Source of the DNA: an uncultured Collinsella sp.
GTDB lineage: Bacteria; Actinomycetota; Coriobacteriia; Coriobacteriales; Coriobacteriaceae
Assembly (NCBI GenBank): GCA_902496645.1
Contig: CABVBR010000020.1
Location: 1-22,349, forward strand
DNA length: 22,349 nucleotides
Reading direction: 5' to 3'
In this document: positions 21,283-22,349 of the stretch, in pieces
Layout: each line of letters opens with the position of its first letter
Position numbering within the stretch: position 1 is the stretch's first letter
Position numbers and translations under genes: made by a program
The notes under the pieces: model-generated
The model's database searches: none
What the model was told of the DNA's origin: nothing
The model's input: only the letters and a program-made list of their open reading frames with translations

Positions 21283-21764
21283 TATTCGATGCCTTGGCGG
21301 GCTAGGAGGCCTTCGTCGAAGTAGTGTTTGATGGGACGCATTTCGGTGACTAGGTCGGCAAGATCGGCCAGTGGCAGCAGTCCGCGACCGGTGAGCACGA
21401 GCTCCGTGGTGGCGGGCTTTATCGCGATCAGCGCTTCGACATCTTCGCGCGTCACAAAGCCGCGGCGCATTGCTTCGCCGAGTTCGTCCAGAATGAGCAC
21501 GTCGACCTGCGAGATCTGTTCGCGTGCAAGTTCCATGATCTGCTCGGCGCAAGCCTCGGGCGTGTCGCGATCGGCCTGTACAATGCGCAGTCCCAGGCGC
21601 GGAGCGGCATCGTGTTCGGCGCAGTGCAGCTTTTTGGCAAACTGAAGCATGAGCACGTTAAGTCCATAGCCCGTGGCGCGCAGCGCGAGCCCCAGCGCGG
21701 CCGTCGTCTTGCCCTTGCCGTCGCCCGTATAGATTTGAACCTTGCCGACTTCCAGTGATGCCAT
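21279..21764 (-). CDS. cobO: Corrinoid adenosyltransferase CobO/BtuR
   Basis: 161 residues. It transfers the adenosyl group of ATP to cob(I)alamin or its precursors, giving the adenosylcobalamin coenzyme; it works in the cytoplasm in synthesis or salvage. The P-loop-like IYTGDGKGKTTAALGLALRA (11-30) is diagnostic, followed by VLMLQFAKK, VLILDELGEAMRRGFV, ELVLTGRGLLPLADLADLVTEM and the terminal ARQGIEY. It is shorter than the roughly 195 of E. coli BtuR but close to the compact CobO of other anaerobes. AAAGGA lies six bases before the ATG on the - strand. It stands alone, with no other cobalamin genes in the window, convergent with the MATE gene and divergent from ftsH. Confidence 0.93.
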   Translation of the reverse strand: MASLEVGKVQIYTGDGKGKTTAALGLALRATGYGLNVLMLQFAKKLHCAEHDAAPRLGLRIVQADRDTPEACAEQIMELAREQISQVDVLILDELGEAMRRGFVTREDVEALIAIKPATTELVLTGRGLLPLADLADLVTEMRPIKHYFDEGLLARQGIEY

Positions 21765-21811
21765 CTCTGTCCTTTCGTGCCCGGCGTCGGTTTATCGCCG
21801 TCCGGGTTGGG

Positions 21812-21818
21812 TATTCTA
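21812..21818. promoter_or_regulatory. Possible overlapping divergent -10 elements for cobO and ftsH
   Basis: TATTCT (21812-21817) on the + strand and TAGAAT (21818-21813) on the - strand overlap in the same seven bases. They sit 39 bases before ftsH and 48 before cobO. No good -35 is visible on either side. Confidence 0.35.
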
Positions 21819-21856
21819 GAAAACATTATCAACCCCAGTAGATGGAGTTCAAGCAG

Positions 21857-22349
21857 ATGGAGATGGATGACAACAAACGTAGACGGAATATGATCCTCTA
21901 CGTGCTCATCGCCTTCGTCGTCTACCTCGTGCTCTCGACCGTTCTGTTCCCCAACATCGGTCACACGCAGCAGATTACGAAGACCGATTACTCGACGTTT
22001 GTCAAAGCGCTCGATAAGAAGAGTGTCGACAAGGTCGAGTACAACACGGACGATTACTCGATTTATTACACCAAGAAGGGCGAGGACGAGAACATCGCCT
22101 ATAAGACGACCGGTGTGCCGAACGATGCGGGCTTTACCGATCGCGTGCTTGAGTCTGGCGCTTCGCTCGAGTCGGTCGTTCCCGATAAAAACTCGGGTTT
22201 GATGACCTACTACCTGCTTACGCTCATCCTTCCCATGGCGATTTTCTTCCTGATCGGCTGGTGGCTCAACCGCCGCATGAAGAAGGCCATGGGTGATGAC
22301 GGTCCTTCGATGAACTTTGGCGGCGGTGGCTTTGGCGGCGGCGGACTGG
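21857..22349 (+). CDS. ftsH: ATP-dependent zinc metalloprotease FtsH, 5' part (3' end outside the window)
   Basis: The first 164 residues of FtsH, the membrane-bound AAA+ protease that degrades misfolded membrane proteins and short-lived regulators. Visible parts: a charged N-terminus (MDDNKRRRN), first membrane span (about 12-31), the FtsH extracellular domain (about 34-112, with KTDYSTFVKALDKKSVDKVE), second span (about 116-137, TYYLLTLILPMAIFFLIGWW), then NRRMKKAMG and a Gly/Phe linker FGGGGFGGGG that leads into the AAA domain beyond the window. I chose ATG 21857 with GGAG (21844-21847) nine bases upstream; ATGs at 21842 and 21863 are in frame but worse placed. The ATPase and HExxH zinc motifs cannot be checked here. 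Confidence 0.9.
   Translation, partial: MEMDDNKRRRNMILYVLIAFVVYLVLSTVLFPNIGHTQQITKTDYSTFVKALDKKSVDKVEYNTDDYSIYYTKKGEDENIAYKTTGVPNDAGFTDRVLESGASLESVVPDKNSGLMTYYLLTLILPMAIFFLIGWWLNRRMKKAMGDDGPSMNFGGGGFGGGGL

Overview
The window is GC-rich chromosomal DNA from an actinobacterium, most likely a Coriobacteriia gut anaerobe of the Collinsella type. This rests on the high G+C third-codon positions, on an actinobacterial gene order (recG-rsmD-coaD-SepIVA-like-DUF177-rpmF-rnc-smc-ftsY), and on anaerobe-type accessory genes (DUF134/NifX protein, CobO, MATE pump). The genus is inferred from gene content and style, not from a database search. Nearly everything is core housekeeping. I see no phage, CRISPR array, insertion sequence or defence island.

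Layout. (1) 1-829: the 3' part of rpoD with its terminator. (2) 830-1395: a REP-like inverted pair, then two identical tRNA-Asn genes with a promoter and hairpin terminators. (3) 1396-6760: yloU, fakA, recG, rsmD and coaD, tightly packed or overlapping on the + strand. This joins envelope/lipid metabolism, fork repair, ribosome methylation and coenzyme A synthesis. (4) 6829-9598: a SepIVA-like coiled-coil protein, DUF177 (yceD), rpmF, plsX and acpP, with two hairpin or palindrome signals in the plsX and acpP leaders. (5) 9602-16277: rnc, smc, ftsY and ffh, a compact chromosome-segregation and protein-targeting operon closed by a strong hairpin at 16303-16337. (6) 16398-17162 on the - strand: a fusion of a DUF134 helix-turn-helix and a NifX-like domain with a His/Cys-rich tail; its promoter lies between two perfect inverted operator-like sites. 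(7) 17381-18757: thyA-folA, the dTMP/folate pair. (8) 18867-19781 a SpoU/TrmH RNA methyltransferase and 19907-21256 a MATE exporter. (9) 21279-21764 (-) cobO, convergent with the MATE gene across a second REP-like palindrome. (10) 21857-end: the 5' part of ftsH, divergent from cobO.

How the genes fit together. Regions 3-5 form a growth block. FakA, PlsX and AcpP feed acyl groups into phospholipid synthesis and CoaD makes the CoA that supplies the ACP prosthetic group. L32, YceD, RsmD and RNase III serve ribosome assembly. Smc and RecG look after the chromosome, and FtsY with Ffh form the membrane-targeting pathway. Gene order blends the Bacillus arrangement (yloU-yloV-recG ... plsX-acpP-rnc-smc-ftsY-ffh) with the mycobacterial one. 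Fatty-acid genes normally lying between plsX and acpP in Bacillus are absent here.

The points most worth a second look are regulatory or small. They are the paired operator and possible internal start of the DUF134-NifX gene, the REP-like palindromes, the intrinsic terminator placed directly before the plsX ribosome binding site, the 22-bp palindrome before acpP, and residue changes at normally conserved positions in RNase III and ACP. I found no convincing wholly new multi-gene system.
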